Below are positions 39,301-45,405 of a stretch of 64,000 nt of DNA, piece after piece. Source of the stretch: Alphaproteobacteria bacterium (GTDB lineage: Bacteria; Pseudomonadota; Alphaproteobacteria; Rickettsiales; JABSSG01); contig JAUHXQ010000004.1 in the NCBI GenBank assembly GCA_030426905.1, forward strand, positions 1 to 64,000, given 5' to 3'. The first letter of the stretch is position 1, and each line of letters begins with the position of its first letter. The notes beneath the pieces were generated by a model that saw nothing but the letters and a program-made list of their open reading frames with translations, did not search any database and was not told the origin of the DNA. A program made the position numbers and the translations under genes.

Positions 39301-42285
39301 TCCGCGAGTGGATTTTCTGCAACGTTTGAGTTGTCTGCGTTAAACGGTAGTAACGGCTTCGTTTTAAATGGCATTGATGCAGGTGATCGGAGCGGTTGGT
39401 TTGTATCATCAGGAGACATTAATGGAGATGGCATTGATGATGTTATTATTGGTGCTCGGAATGCAGCTCCAAACGCTAATAGTAATGCAGGAGAGGCTTA
39501 CGTATTTTTTGGATCTGCAAGTGGGTTTGCTGCATCGATTGAATTATCTTCGCTTCTTCCAATTAATGGCGGAGATGGTAGCCAAGGATTTATTCTTAAC
39601 GGTATTGATAATGGTGATAATACCGGAAATAGCGTGGCATCAGGAGATATCAATGGAGACGGTATTGATGATGTTATCATTGGTGCTACAGATGGAGATC
39701 CAAATAGTAATAGTAATGCAGGAGAGACCTATGTATTCTTTGGAGCTTCAGGTGGATTTTCTGCAACGTTTAATTTATCGACGTTAAACGGTATTAACGG
39801 CTTTATTTTAAACGGTATCGATGCAGGCGATCAGAGCGGCGTAAGTGTGGCATCAGGAGATATCAATGGAGACGGTTTTGATGATGTCATTATTGGTGCT
39901 TGGCAGGCAGATCCAAATAGTAATAATAGTGCAGGAGAGGCTTATGTATTTTTTGGTGCTGCAGGTGGATTTTCTACAATGTTTAATTTATCGACGTTAA
40001 ACGGTATTAACGGCTTTATTTTAAATGGTATTGATAATTCTGACCTAAGTGGGTTTAGATTGGCATCAGGAGATATCAATGGAGATGGTTTTGATGATGT
40101 TATTATCAGTGCTTGGCAAGCAGATCCAAATAGTGAAGGTGATGCAGGAGAGACCTATGTATTTTTTGGTGCTGCAGGTGGATTTTCTGCAACGTTTAAT
40201 TTATCGACGTTAAACGGTATTAACGGCTTTATTTTAAACGGTATTGATGCAGGTGATAATAGTGGATACGGTATATCATCAGGAGACATCAATGGAGATG
40301 GCTTTGATGATGTCATTATTGGCGCTCGATTTGGAGATCCTAGCGGAGAGACCTATGTATTCTTTGGAGCTTCAGGTGGATTTTCTGCAACGTTTGATTT
40401 ATCGACGTTAAACGGTATTAACGGCTTTATTTTAAACGGTATTGATGCAGGCGATAATAGCGGCTGGAGTGTAGCATCAGGAGACATTAATGGAGACAAC
40501 ATAGATGATTTAATCATAGGTGCAACTAATGCAAATCCAAATGGAAGCAGCTCAGGAGAGACTTATGTGGTGCTTAGTTGCAGCACTGGTTGTTGCACGG
40601 TTGGACAGCCTTGTGATGATGGTGATCCATGCACGACTGATGAGTGTGTTGCAGGTGAGTGTGTTGGTACTCCTATTACTCCATGTTGTGGTAATGGTGC
40701 GGTTGAATCTGGTGAGCAATGCGACGACGGCAACACCGTTTCAGGCGATGGTTGCGATGCAAATTGTCAATCAGAGTGTCATCTATTCTCATCACCATTT
40801 GAGTTATCATCGCTTCTTGTAGCTAACGGCGGTGATGGTAGCAACGGGTTTATCCTTAATGGTATTGATGGGTTTGATCAGAGTGGCTGGAGTGTATCGT
40901 CAGGAGATATAAACGGAGATGGAATAGATGACGTTATCATCGGTGCTAATCGAGCATCTCCAAACGGTGCTGAGTCAGGGGAGACTTATGTGGTATTTGG
41001 TTCTGCAAGTGGATTTCCAGCGTCAATTAACCTATCTACATTAAATGGTACCAATGGGTTTATCCTTAATGGTATTGATGGGTTTGATCAGAGTGGAGCT
41101 AGTGTATCGTCAGGAGATATAAACGGAGATGGGATAGACGATGTCATTATTGGTGCTCGTTTCGCTGATCCTAACGGTAATAGTTCAGGAGAGACATATG
41201 TGGTATTTGGTTCTACGAGTCCATTTACTACACCAATTAATCTATCTACGTTAAATGGTACCGATGGGTTTATCCTTAATGGTATTGATGCAAATGATCA
41301 GAGTGGCTGGAGTGTATCATCTGGAGATATCAATGGAGATGGTAGAGACGATGTCATTATTAGTGCTAATCTAGCAGATCCTAACGGTAATAGTTCAGGA
41401 GAGACATATGTGGTATTTGGTTCTCCGAGCCCACTTGCTACACCATTTAATTTATCTACACTAGATGGTACCAATGGGTTTGTTATCAATGGTATTGATG
41501 CAGGTGATACCAGTGGAGCTAGTGTATCGTCAGGAGATATCAACGGAGATGGTAGAGACGATGTCATTATTGGTGCTACAAATGCAGATCCAAATAGTAA
41601 TGGTAATGCAGGAGAGACATATGTGGTATTTGGTTCTCCGAGCCCACTTGCTACACCATTTAATTTATCTACACTAGATGGTACCAATGGGTTTGTTATC
41701 AATGGTATTAGTACAGGTGATCTGAGTGGTTATAGTGTATCATCAGGAGATATCAACGGAGATGGTAGGGACGATGTCATTATTGGTGCTATTGGAGGAG
41801 ATCCAAATAGTATTAGTGGTGCAGGGGAGACGTATGTGGTATTTGGTTCTCCGAGTCCGTTTACTACACCGATTAATTTGTCTACACTAAATGGTACCAA
41901 TGGGTTTGTTATTAATGGTATTGATGGGCTTGATGTTAGTGGTTGGAGTGTATCGTCAGGAGATATCAATGGTGATAATATAGCAGATGTCGTTATTGGT
42001 GCGATCGATGCAGATCCGAATGTCATTAATCAAGCAGGAGAGACCTATGTTGTGTATGGTTCTACAAGTCCATTTGCTCCATCGATTAACTTGTCTACAC
42101 TAGATGGTACCAATGGTATTGTTATTAATGGTATTGATGGGTTTGATCAGAGTGGTTGGAGTGTATCGTCAGGAGATATCAATGGTGATGGAAAAGACGA
42201 TGTCATTATTGGTGCTGTAAATGCAGATCCAAATGGTAATGGTAATGCAGGAGAAACCTACATAGTATTCGGCTGCGATAGCTAG
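27400..42285 (+). CDS. Giant Cys-rich protein with disintegrin-like superrepeats and two FG-GAP propellers
   Basis: A single uninterrupted frame of 4,961 residues. An AAGAGGG site precedes the ATG, and an in-frame stop at 27385 rules out a longer N-terminus. Residues 1-252 are a partial Cys-rich module. About 253-3860 holds eight superrepeats, each opening with a CC pair. Each mixes disintegrin-like blocks (such as VCRPAAGPCDIAEKCDG) with CDDGDPCTxxDxC blocks resembling Dictyostelium and myxobacterial Cys repeats. I count 58 Cys in residues 253-654. Near 1150-1270 lies a MopE-like insert (CNGIDDDCDGSTDEG). CCGNGVVETGEQCDDGN (DUF4215-like) at 3863 and 4429 introduces each of two sets of seven FG-GAP repeats with DINGDGxDD calcium loops. 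No signal peptide or transmembrane helix is visible. A secreted or surface adhesin role is inferred, not shown. Confidence 0.9.
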   Translation: MSTEKSCNSQGTCGIRCEKDSECDDNNTCTEDTCTPHGCRYTASPKGKVCREPNGLCDEAEVCSGNGVPCPEDKLKNAGEVCRAGSGDMCDPAEKCDGVSIDCPEDIFAAAGEVCREGSGDICNPEEKCLGKPGVACPKDNFLVNGTPCNDENPCTIDDACKNKVCKPGQPRDCSSLSDQCNVGICDIADGSCKKDPKATGTVCDDENLCTDNDKCISGSCEGVSKNCDDGNVCTVNTCDSEKGCITTPISNCCEEDSKCKDNNPCTVDKCDVATGICSNDGTGVTEACDDNNACTINDTCKGDSNGTCLGNVRSCDDGNICTVDGCNPMLGCVYTALGSGVVCRPAAGECDRVEYCDSGRCPGDKFKFEGEICRKGSNDMCDPDEVCSGVSVNCPEDEVTDKGTVCRESQGDCDRVERCSGIAGDPCPSDAKRSKNAVCRPADNICDIAEKCDGTTNDCPPNGFKAQGASCADSTVCNGTEMCDGAGNCQPGTPLNCNDGNVCTTDSCNFEEGCEHENNTAPCNDGDLCTINDQCAGGVCQPGQNVDCSAINDQCNTGVCNSSSGVCEVEVKDGVSCDDGDPCTDADACTINGECVGTPKDCNDNVFCTDDSCDSATGQCVNTPNDTYCNDNSLCSDDKCDAQEGCILTPIEGCCDENSDCATNNVCLQSACEIETGKCISDGSQTGGLSCDDNNPCTTDDKCLGDVAGTCAGKPVSCDDDNPCTKDSCHPAMGCVNMQQPGTICRPAAGLCDEAEVCGNVGGCPPDGFKPNTVVCRTGSMDMCDPAESCPGNSANCPEDIIADDSTVCRPKAGPCDRVEKCTGEAKEPCPVDTKRPSGAVCRKAEDVCDVAEKCDGVNDGCPPNGFAAIDTPCPDSTVCNGAEVCDGDGNCQSGTPLDCNDSNVCTTDLCNSDNGCFSVNNTAPCDDGDPCTIDDTCSGGVCQPGSQTVDCSALTDQCNDGVCMPDGSCQAVAKVGDDCNDGDPCTLDPVCNANGQCVGTPINCNDSKSCTDDSCDAGQCVNTPNDTTCNDSNECTQNKCNPSNPSSNPTTGCVTTAVSACCTSNNDCNDNNICTLDTCDVSTGICTNNGSGITLGCNDGNACTMGDKCQGDMFGTCLGMQVNCDDSNPCTDDSCNVMTGCSNVFNNFSMSCYTAAAATLNVGECRAGIKTCMNGSFGPCEGEIIPQEEICNGKDDSCGGIIDEGFNQTLGNVCYEGTGACEEAGVIVCTADGSGTECNAVAGTPADETCNGIDDDCDGSTDEGDLCNDNVLCTTDICTGAGGCENIPINEACDDNNVCTDDICTESGCINSYNNIPCDDGDPCTTNDQCSTGVCVGEEVDCSFCDDICSIGVCNHYTGVCEKEDRPNGTNCDDGDPCIINTQCQDGECVGSPKDCDDNYQCTVDMCGPDGNCVFTPNDTLCNDNCICTEDKCSPTNQMLPVDANGCTHQSVPGCCKIDEDCVTSNPCLIANCDHKTGQCNFTTVTVGTPCDDNNACTEKDICLDNAAGVCAGTPVNCDDELSCSTDSCDPAIGCVNEFVAAGTVCRPAAGLCDSSETCTGVDKECPPDAFKPATEICRPGSGDQCDPDEFCTGSSATCPEDIITANGIICRPAAGPCDQVERCSGIATEPCPADAKKSSNAVCRPAAGPCDIAEKCDGISNICPPDVFKPENTACLDGTVCNGDEACDDSGNCLPGTPINCDDSNICTDDICHPALGCLYSNNDDLCDDGNACTIGDQCANGFCQPGPQNFDCTVLDDQCNKGVCNPSTGACEKDVNVFNGNSCNDGDPCTEFDECDFGTCVGEEKNCNDRVFCTDDSCNPNNGSCVNTPNNTDCNDGNDCTNDICDKHDGCINTPIAACCTNDNDCTIPHNACKIGICDPQTGICSFTPAAAGTLCDDNNACTENDICLESPNGGTCAGTPIDCNDGFACSTDSCDPAVGCVNEFAAAGVVCRPAAGSCDLPETCTGVDKECPSDAFKPATEICRPGSGDQCDPDEFCTGSSAACPPNVVSSAATVCRVSAGECDFEEKCTGIAGDTCPPDAKSTAVCRPAVGPCDLEESCNGISNNCPPNSFKPANTPCPDSTVCNGNEVCDAVGNCQPGTALVCNDNNVCTTDNCDAVVGCVFTNNQAPCDDGDPCTISDQCDSGSCQPGSLMVDCSALDDQCNIGVCNSSTGSCQSELRDPQPVCNDQNACTENDICNAGTCEGTPIDCNDNVVCTDDSCNDGLCSNTPNNTPCNDGNACTTDLCDPNSSTLPVDANGCTHQSVAACCQEDDDCQTNNPCQVGTCDTGTGLCNFVGFPINTPCNDSDACTENDVCTGGSASMCSGTPVNCDDGKECTIDSCDSSTGCINDAAAAANQVCRPASGDCDVEEVCDGISEICPMDAVAGTNIECRASEGICDIAENCDGVNKTCPTDVVEPQGTACRPGSGEQCDPDEVCDGSAKTCPPDQFEPATTVCRPAAGPCDIAESCPGGPGLPCPTNLFLPSSVMCRPANGPCDVAENCDGQSPSCPMDVFAPINTPCPDSTVCNGNEICDAMGNCQPGTPIVCNDGDPCTDDSCNPSAGCVFTDNQAPCDDGNPCTTGDQCSNGSCQSSGTIDCSVLNDQCTVGICNPSTGACEKSFKDGDPCEDGSLCTIADFCDNGECIGTPVNCSDGNSCTDDSCNPNNGNCINTPNDASCNDGNACTEDTCEPDGCVNTSIPNCCSINADCSTHNTCKIGICDPQTGICSFTPVAAGTSCDDNNACTENDMCLGSPNEGTCAGTPVNCDDNSECTTDTCDPEVGCISTPLAPGDVCRVASGPCDIEEVCDGTSAPCPADVVESSSTVCRAAVGPCDVAENCDGTNKNCPADQFEPASTVCRAGSGDICNPDEFCSGNSATCPPDVVASAGTECRAISGPCDVAEFCNGTTAPCPTDAVAPASTVCRAVAGPCDVAENCDGVNKTCPTDQFKASTEVCNFGSGGDICDPEEFCPGNSANCPPDVVRPATTVCREKAGDCDLEERCTGIADQPCPPDMKSTAVCRPSEGPCDIEESCDGSSNDCPSDVFQPANTPCLDATVCNGVEQCDGNGICQPGTPINCNDGEPCTDDSCDPVIGCVFTDNQAPCDDGDPCTIGDTCANGSCQTGSGSIDCSALNDQCTIGVCNSSTGACDADTTTKNGDNCDDGNPCTTSDACDDGECIGQPIDCSDNNLCTDDTCDNGSCVNTFNNDNCDDGNVCTDDTCEQNGCVNTPIPNCCENDGNCSTHNTCKVGTCDTETGICGFTPVAAGTSCDDNNACTENDMCLGSPNEGTCAGVPIAPCDDSSDCTTDTCDPAVGCVFTPLAAGTVCRMATDDCDVAETCDGTAEPCPPDGVAAAGTVCRPASDDCDVEETCDGNTKVCPADAVATAGTVCNPGSGDLCDPDEVCNGSSKSCPPDQFEPANTICRNFNGVCDWPESCPGVPDQPCPPDMVEPAGLTCRPANGPCDVAETCDGVTINCPPDGVAAAGTVCNPGSGDLCDPDEVCNGSSKSCPADQFEPASTVCRPASDDCDVAEFCPGVANQGCPSDAVAGSGVQCRPSVGSCDIAENCDGMNKPCPADQVVSAGTICRFGSGDQCDPNETCTGNSGTCPPDVVASSGTVCRASTDPDCDPAEVCSGTPGAPCPSDAFTPDNTPCGDPTDDDCTNPDRCSQGVCLSNDAPAGFSCSDGDDCNGDEVCDGMGNCLPGTPLNCDDGIGCTVDSCDSGTGQCMNVPNNSLCDDNNACTEDICSTTLGCVNTPENQGFVCRPVAGTCDVEETCPDSSGSPCPADAFAPATTVCRPSMDTDCDPAENCTGSSATCPADMFTPNGTTCTDDGDPCTTDECLNGECTSTPFAPCCGNGVVETGEQCDDGNAISGDGCETNCVCTPCTVSPFELSSLLPANGGDGSQGFILNGIDNGDNSGRSLASGDINGDGFDDVIIGTYQADPHGNDSGETYVFFGSASGFSATFELSALNGSNGFVLNGIDAGDRSGWFVSSGDINGDGIDDVIIGARNAAPNANSNAGEAYVFFGSASGFAASIELSSLLPINGGDGSQGFILNGIDNGDNTGNSVASGDINGDGIDDVIIGATDGDPNSNSNAGETYVFFGASGGFSATFNLSTLNGINGFILNGIDAGDQSGVSVASGDINGDGFDDVIIGAWQADPNSNNSAGEAYVFFGAAGGFSTMFNLSTLNGINGFILNGIDNSDLSGFRLASGDINGDGFDDVIISAWQADPNSEGDAGETYVFFGAAGGFSATFNLSTLNGINGFILNGIDAGDNSGYGISSGDINGDGFDDVIIGARFGDPSGETYVFFGASGGFSATFDLSTLNGINGFILNGIDAGDNSGWSVASGDINGDNIDDLIIGATNANPNGSSSGETYVVLSCSTGCCTVGQPCDDGDPCTTDECVAGECVGTPITPCCGNGAVESGEQCDDGNTVSGDGCDANCQSECHLFSSPFELSSLLVANGGDGSNGFILNGIDGFDQSGWSVSSGDINGDGIDDVIIGANRASPNGAESGETYVVFGSASGFPASINLSTLNGTNGFILNGIDGFDQSGASVSSGDINGDGIDDVIIGARFADPNGNSSGETYVVFGSTSPFTTPINLSTLNGTDGFILNGIDANDQSGWSVSSGDINGDGRDDVIISANLADPNGNSSGETYVVFGSPSPLATPFNLSTLDGTNGFVINGIDAGDTSGASVSSGDINGDGRDDVIIGATNADPNSNGNAGETYVVFGSPSPLATPFNLSTLDGTNGFVINGISTGDLSGYSVSSGDINGDGRDDVIIGAIGGDPNSISGAGETYVVFGSPSPFTTPINLSTLNGTNGFVINGIDGLDVSGWSVSSGDINGDNIADVVIGAIDADPNVINQAGETYVVYGSTSPFAPSINLSTLDGTNGIVINGIDGFDQSGWSVSSGDINGDGKDDVIIGAVNADPNGNGNAGETYIVFGCDS
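28156..38985 (+). repeat. Eight Cys-rich superrepeats of about 1.2-1.6 kb inside the giant gene
   Basis: CC-pair openers at nucleotides 28156, 29362, 30586, 31768, 32986, 34219, 35524 and 37120 mark the units (residues 253, 655, 1063, 1457, 1863, 2274, 2709 and 3241). Spacings are 402, 408, 394, 406, 411, 435 and 532 residues. Each unit contains, in order, short CT-x-D blocks, a run of disintegrin-like blocks, a CPDSTVCNG-type block, then more short blocks. The last two are longer because disintegrin-like blocks have been duplicated within them. Confidence 0.85.
39091..40578 (+). repeat. Seven FG-GAP repeats, first predicted beta-propeller
   Basis: Seven tandem units of about 65-75 residues (residues about 3898-4393). 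Each has SGDINGD(G/N)xDDxII and, except the last, ETYVFFG or EAYVFFG. The DxNxDGxxD loop is a calcium site of integrin-alpha FG-GAP repeats. Seven units equal one complete propeller. Confidence 0.9.
40787..42285 (+). repeat. Seven FG-GAP repeats, second predicted beta-propeller
   Basis: Seven further units (residues about 4464-4961) with SSGDINGDxxxDVxIGA and ETYVVFG. The last ends ETYIVFGCDS at the C-terminus. The set is more uniform than the first, consistent with later amplification. Confidence 0.9.
41396..41709 (+). repeat. Perfect 101-bp direct repeat within the second propeller
   Basis: Bases 41396-41496 and 41609-41709 are identical by eye, 213 bp apart (71 codons, one FG-GAP unit). 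Both encode the stretch from AGETYVVFG or SGETYVVFG through GTNGFVINGI. Confidence 0.85.
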
Positions 42286-42303
42286 TAGAGAACTATGGTT
42301 AGC

Positions 42304-42336
42304 GGCTCTGAGGTTCTATATGTGAACCTCGGAGCC
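42304..42336 (+). terminator. Strong hairpin after the giant gene
   Basis: GGCTCTGAGGTTC pairs with GAACCTCGGAGCC over 13 bp with one G-T wobble and a seven-base loop, starting 19 bases after the stop codon. No clean T-run follows, so it may be a terminator or a 3' stabilising structure. Confidence 0.55.
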
Positions 42337-42404
42337 TGCGCCGTTCTTCTATGCATAGTCTTCTTATTGTAACGATTCAGTCAGACGATAAATTACAAGC
42401 TATA

Positions 42405-42782
42405 TTAGCTTGCTTCTTTTGCAAGTATCTTGACTAAATTATTGACTGCATCTTGGTAGACGGAGTTTCTAATTTTCATGAAATTTCTAGATACTTCTAT
42501 GCACATTCTTTGGTGTATAGTTCTAACTTCTGGTATAGAAGTTTCTTCTACTATATTTTCATAAAAATAGTCTATGCTCTTATTAAGAACCTTTGCAATA
42601 AGCATTAAACGCCCTGCAGTTATCCTGTTTGTACCTTTTTCATATTTTTGACATTGTTGATGTGTCACGCCAATTTTTTGGCCCAGTTCTTGTCTGGACA
42701 TGCCTCTTGCTAGGCGCAATTCATAAATTTTTTTGCCGATATGCTGGTCAATAAGTTCTAATTTTGTATTTAATTCTTTCAT
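42405..42782 (-). CDS. XRE-family helix-turn-helix regulator
   Basis: A small DNA-binding protein of about 125 residues. The HTH lies at about residues 12-70: IGKKIYELRLARGMSRQELG, then GVTHQQCQKYEKGTNRI and LMLIAKVLNKSIDYFYE, which is the typical Cro/C1-type pattern. The C-terminal 45 residues are helical with no recognised ligand domain. The start is placed at the ATGATG near 42785-42782, just after a GGAG. The longer open frame to 42965 has no ribosome site and an uncharacteristic N-terminus. It is convergent with the giant gene and divergent from rplU-rpmA. Its targets cannot be read from sequence. Confidence 0.85.
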   Translation of the reverse strand: MKELNTKLELIDQHIGKKIYELRLARGMSRQELGQKIGVTHQQCQKYEKGTNRITAGRLMLIAKVLNKSIDYFYENIVEETSIPEVRTIHQRMCIEVSRNFMKIRNSVYQDAVNNLVKILAKEAS

Positions 42783-42947
42783 CATTACTCCAATTATTAA
42801 AATCTCCTTTATTGTTTGAATAAGATCTTTATCAGAACAGTTAATATATTTTAATATAAAAGGCAAGTTTTTTTGTAATTTTATTAATCTTAGAAAAAGA
42901 TGCAGGCTGATGCTAACAATATTATAGTAAGAAATTGAAAAAGTTAA

Positions 42948-42976
42948 TTGACATTTTGTAAGCAAAATATTAAAAC
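42948..42976 (+). promoter_or_regulatory. Candidate rplU-rpmA promoter
   Basis: A perfect TTGACA at 42948-42953 is followed about 16-17 bases later by a TTAAAA/TAAAAC -10-like stretch. The -10 is poor, so the call rests on the -35 and the position upstream of rplU. Confidence 0.35.
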
Positions 42977-43023
42977 TAGATCTTCATATAAATAAAATAT
43001 AACTTAAATAAAGATATTTTCAG

Positions 43024-43338
43024 ATGTTTGCAGTAATTAAAACTGGTGGAAAACAATATAAAGTCGAAAAAGGGCAACAGATCACGGTGGAGCTGCTAGA
43101 AGGAGATCCAGGAGCAAAAGTAGATTTCGAGGAGGTTTTACTAGTAGCAGATGAAAATAATACTAATATAGGTACTCCTTTACTTGAAGGGGCGTCGGTA
43201 GAAGGTGAGATATTAGAGCAGTTTAGAGGCGATAAAATCATAGTTTTTAAGAAAAAACGCCGACATAATTACAGGCGTAAAAATGGACATAGGCAATATT
43301 TAACAAAAATTGCAATTAAAGATATTAAATTAGCTTAA
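43024..43338 (+). CDS. rplU: 50S ribosomal protein L21
   Basis: Binds 23S rRNA domain II in the large subunit. [23 protein letters not shown] is the signature N-terminus, and the C-terminal [19 protein letters not shown] is the basic rRNA-binding tail. The 104 residues are standard. It heads the conserved rplU-rpmA-obgE cluster. Confidence 0.97.
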   Translation: MFAVIKTGGKQYKVEKGQQITVELLEGDPGAKVDFEEVLLVADENNTNIGTPLLEGASVEGEILEQFRGDKIIVFKKKRRHNYRRKNGHRQYLTKIAIKDIKLA

Positions 43339-43374
43339 TTCAAAATAAGTAGTGTAATATAAGGAGTCGTAGCT

Positions 43375-43629
43375 ATGGCACAAAAGAAAGCAGGTGGTAG
43401 TTCTAAGAATGGTCGTGATTCAGCTGGGCGAAGGCTAGGTGTTAAGAGATACGGTGGAGAAACAGTACTTGCTGGTAGTATTATTGTTCGTCAAAGAGGA
43501 ACAAAATTTTATCCTGGTACAAATGTCGGGATAGGCAAAGACCATACAATTTTTGCATTAATTAATGGAAAAGTTGAATTCCAGAAAAAAGCTCAGAATA
43601 GAGTGTATATTAACATCGTTGCTGCCTAA
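43375..43629 (+). CDS. rpmA: 50S ribosomal protein L27
   Basis: Sits near the peptidyl transferase centre, with its N-terminus reaching toward the P-site t[23 protein letters not shown] is the diagnostic N-terminus without a Firmicutes-type cleavable extension. [19 protein letters not shown] follows. The 84 residues are normal. An AAGGAG ribosome site precedes it, and it lies 36 bp after rplU. Confidence 0.97.
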   Translation: MAQKKAGGSSKNGRDSAGRRLGVKRYGGETVLAGSIIVRQRGTKFYPGTNVGIGKDHTIFALINGKVEFQKKAQNRVYINIVAA

Positions 43630-43651
43630 TTAGGCTTCTAAATAAAATACA

Positions 43652-43728
43652 TGCTGCCGTTGGACTGACAGATAGTCAAGCTTTGTCCTGTAGCGAAGCT
43701 AAAATAATTTAGCTATTTCTGGGTAGCA
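43652..43728 (+). other. Structured RNA candidate between rpmA and obgE
   Basis: An outer stem TGCTGCC/GGTAGCA (43652-43658 with 43722-43728, one wobble) encloses a GACT/AGTC hairpin and two mutually exclusive hairpins that share AAGCT: AGCTT with AAGCT, or AGCTAAA with TTTAGCT (43697-43714). The arrangement resembles a small attenuator or spacer RNA. No known family was recognised. Confidence 0.3.
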
Positions 43729-43755
43729 CCTTTACAAATTTGATCAAAAAAATAA

Positions 43756-44772
<1,017 letters not shown>

Positions 44773-44803
44773 CTATCTGGTCGGTATATACCCCCAATGT
44801 TTT

Positions 44804-44894
44804 TGGCGGAGAGAGAGGGATTCGAACCCTCGGTGTAGAGACTCTACACAACGGTTTTCGAGACCGCCCCATTCGACCGCTCTGGCATCTCTCC
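44804..44894 (-). tRNA. tRNA-Ser (anticodon CGA), CCA encoded
   Basis: A class II tRNA on the minus strand. The acceptor stem is GGAGAGA with TCTCTCC, discriminator G, then CCA. The anticodon loop CTCGAAA gives CGA. A long variable arm and GGTTCGAATCC T-arm are present. It lies between convergent-facing obgE and acpS. Confidence 0.96.
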
Positions 44895-44996
44895 TGCATA
44901 GTTTCTATGTTTATACGTGCATCTGTAATAGAATTTGCATAATAGCAGTTTATAAATTATACTCCATCTTTTCTTACAATTTTATATGCATTAGTT

Positions 44997-45395
44997 ATGA
45001 TAGTAGGCCTAGGAACAGATATAGTAAAAATATCTCGTATTGAAAGTTTATTACAAAAATATGGCAATAAATTTTTAAATCGTATCCTTTCTATAGAAGA
45101 ACGTAATAAGCTAGTGTCTTTAGCACCTAATATGCAGCAAAAATATCTTGCAAAAAGATTTGCTGCAAAAGAAGCTTTTGTCAAAGCGCTAGGAATGGGA
45201 TTTAATGGAGAAATTTCTTTTGCGGATATTTCAGTAGTAAATGACAAACAAGGTAAACCATATTATAATATATCAAGTAAGCTAAATAAATATATTAAAA
45301 ACACGCTAAATGTTGCTGAGTATTCTATAAAAATATCAATAAGCGATGATGCGGACTATGCAAATGCCATCGCTATTATTGAAACATCAGATTAA
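44997..45395 (+). CDS. acpS: Holo-[acyl-carrier-protein] synthase
   Basis: Transfers 4'-phosphopantetheine from CoA to apo-ACP, linking the coaBC pathway to fatty-acid synthesis. IVGLGTDIVKISRIE at the N-terminus holds the magnesium Asp, and KRFAAKEAFVKALG near residue 55 is the second signature. The 132 residues are typical. murC starts eleven bases after its stop, so it probably leads the acpS-murC-murB-ddl-ftsQ transcript. Confidence 0.94.
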   Translation: MIVGLGTDIVKISRIESLLQKYGNKFLNRILSIEERNKLVSLAPNMQQKYLAKRFAAKEAFVKALGMGFNGEISFADISVVNDKQGKPYYNISSKLNKYIKNTLNVAEYSIKISISDDADYANAIAIIETSD

Positions 45396-45405
45396 TTAAA
45401 ATAAT

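Noticed and set aside
27426..42026. Many long open frames on the minus strand and in other plus frames of the giant gene, up to about 296 codons
   Set aside because: They are by-products of the repeated Cys, Asp and Gly codons, show no ribosome sites or family motifs, and mirror the repeat period of the real frame.
27400..42285. Possible CRISPR array or satellite DNA because of regular short repeats
   Set aside because: Repeats keep codon phase, vary at third positions and encode recognisable domains; there are no constant repeat and unique spacer pairs.
27400..42285. Assembly artefact or collapsed repeat
   Set aside because: Nearly 15 kb without a stop, graded divergence among units and two exact sets of seven propeller repeats argue for a real gene, though unit number could still be misassembled.
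42786..42965. N-terminal extension of the XRE regulator
   Set aside because: The family N-terminus begins at the ATGATG after a GGAG site; the upstream residues look like translated intergenic AT-rich DNA.
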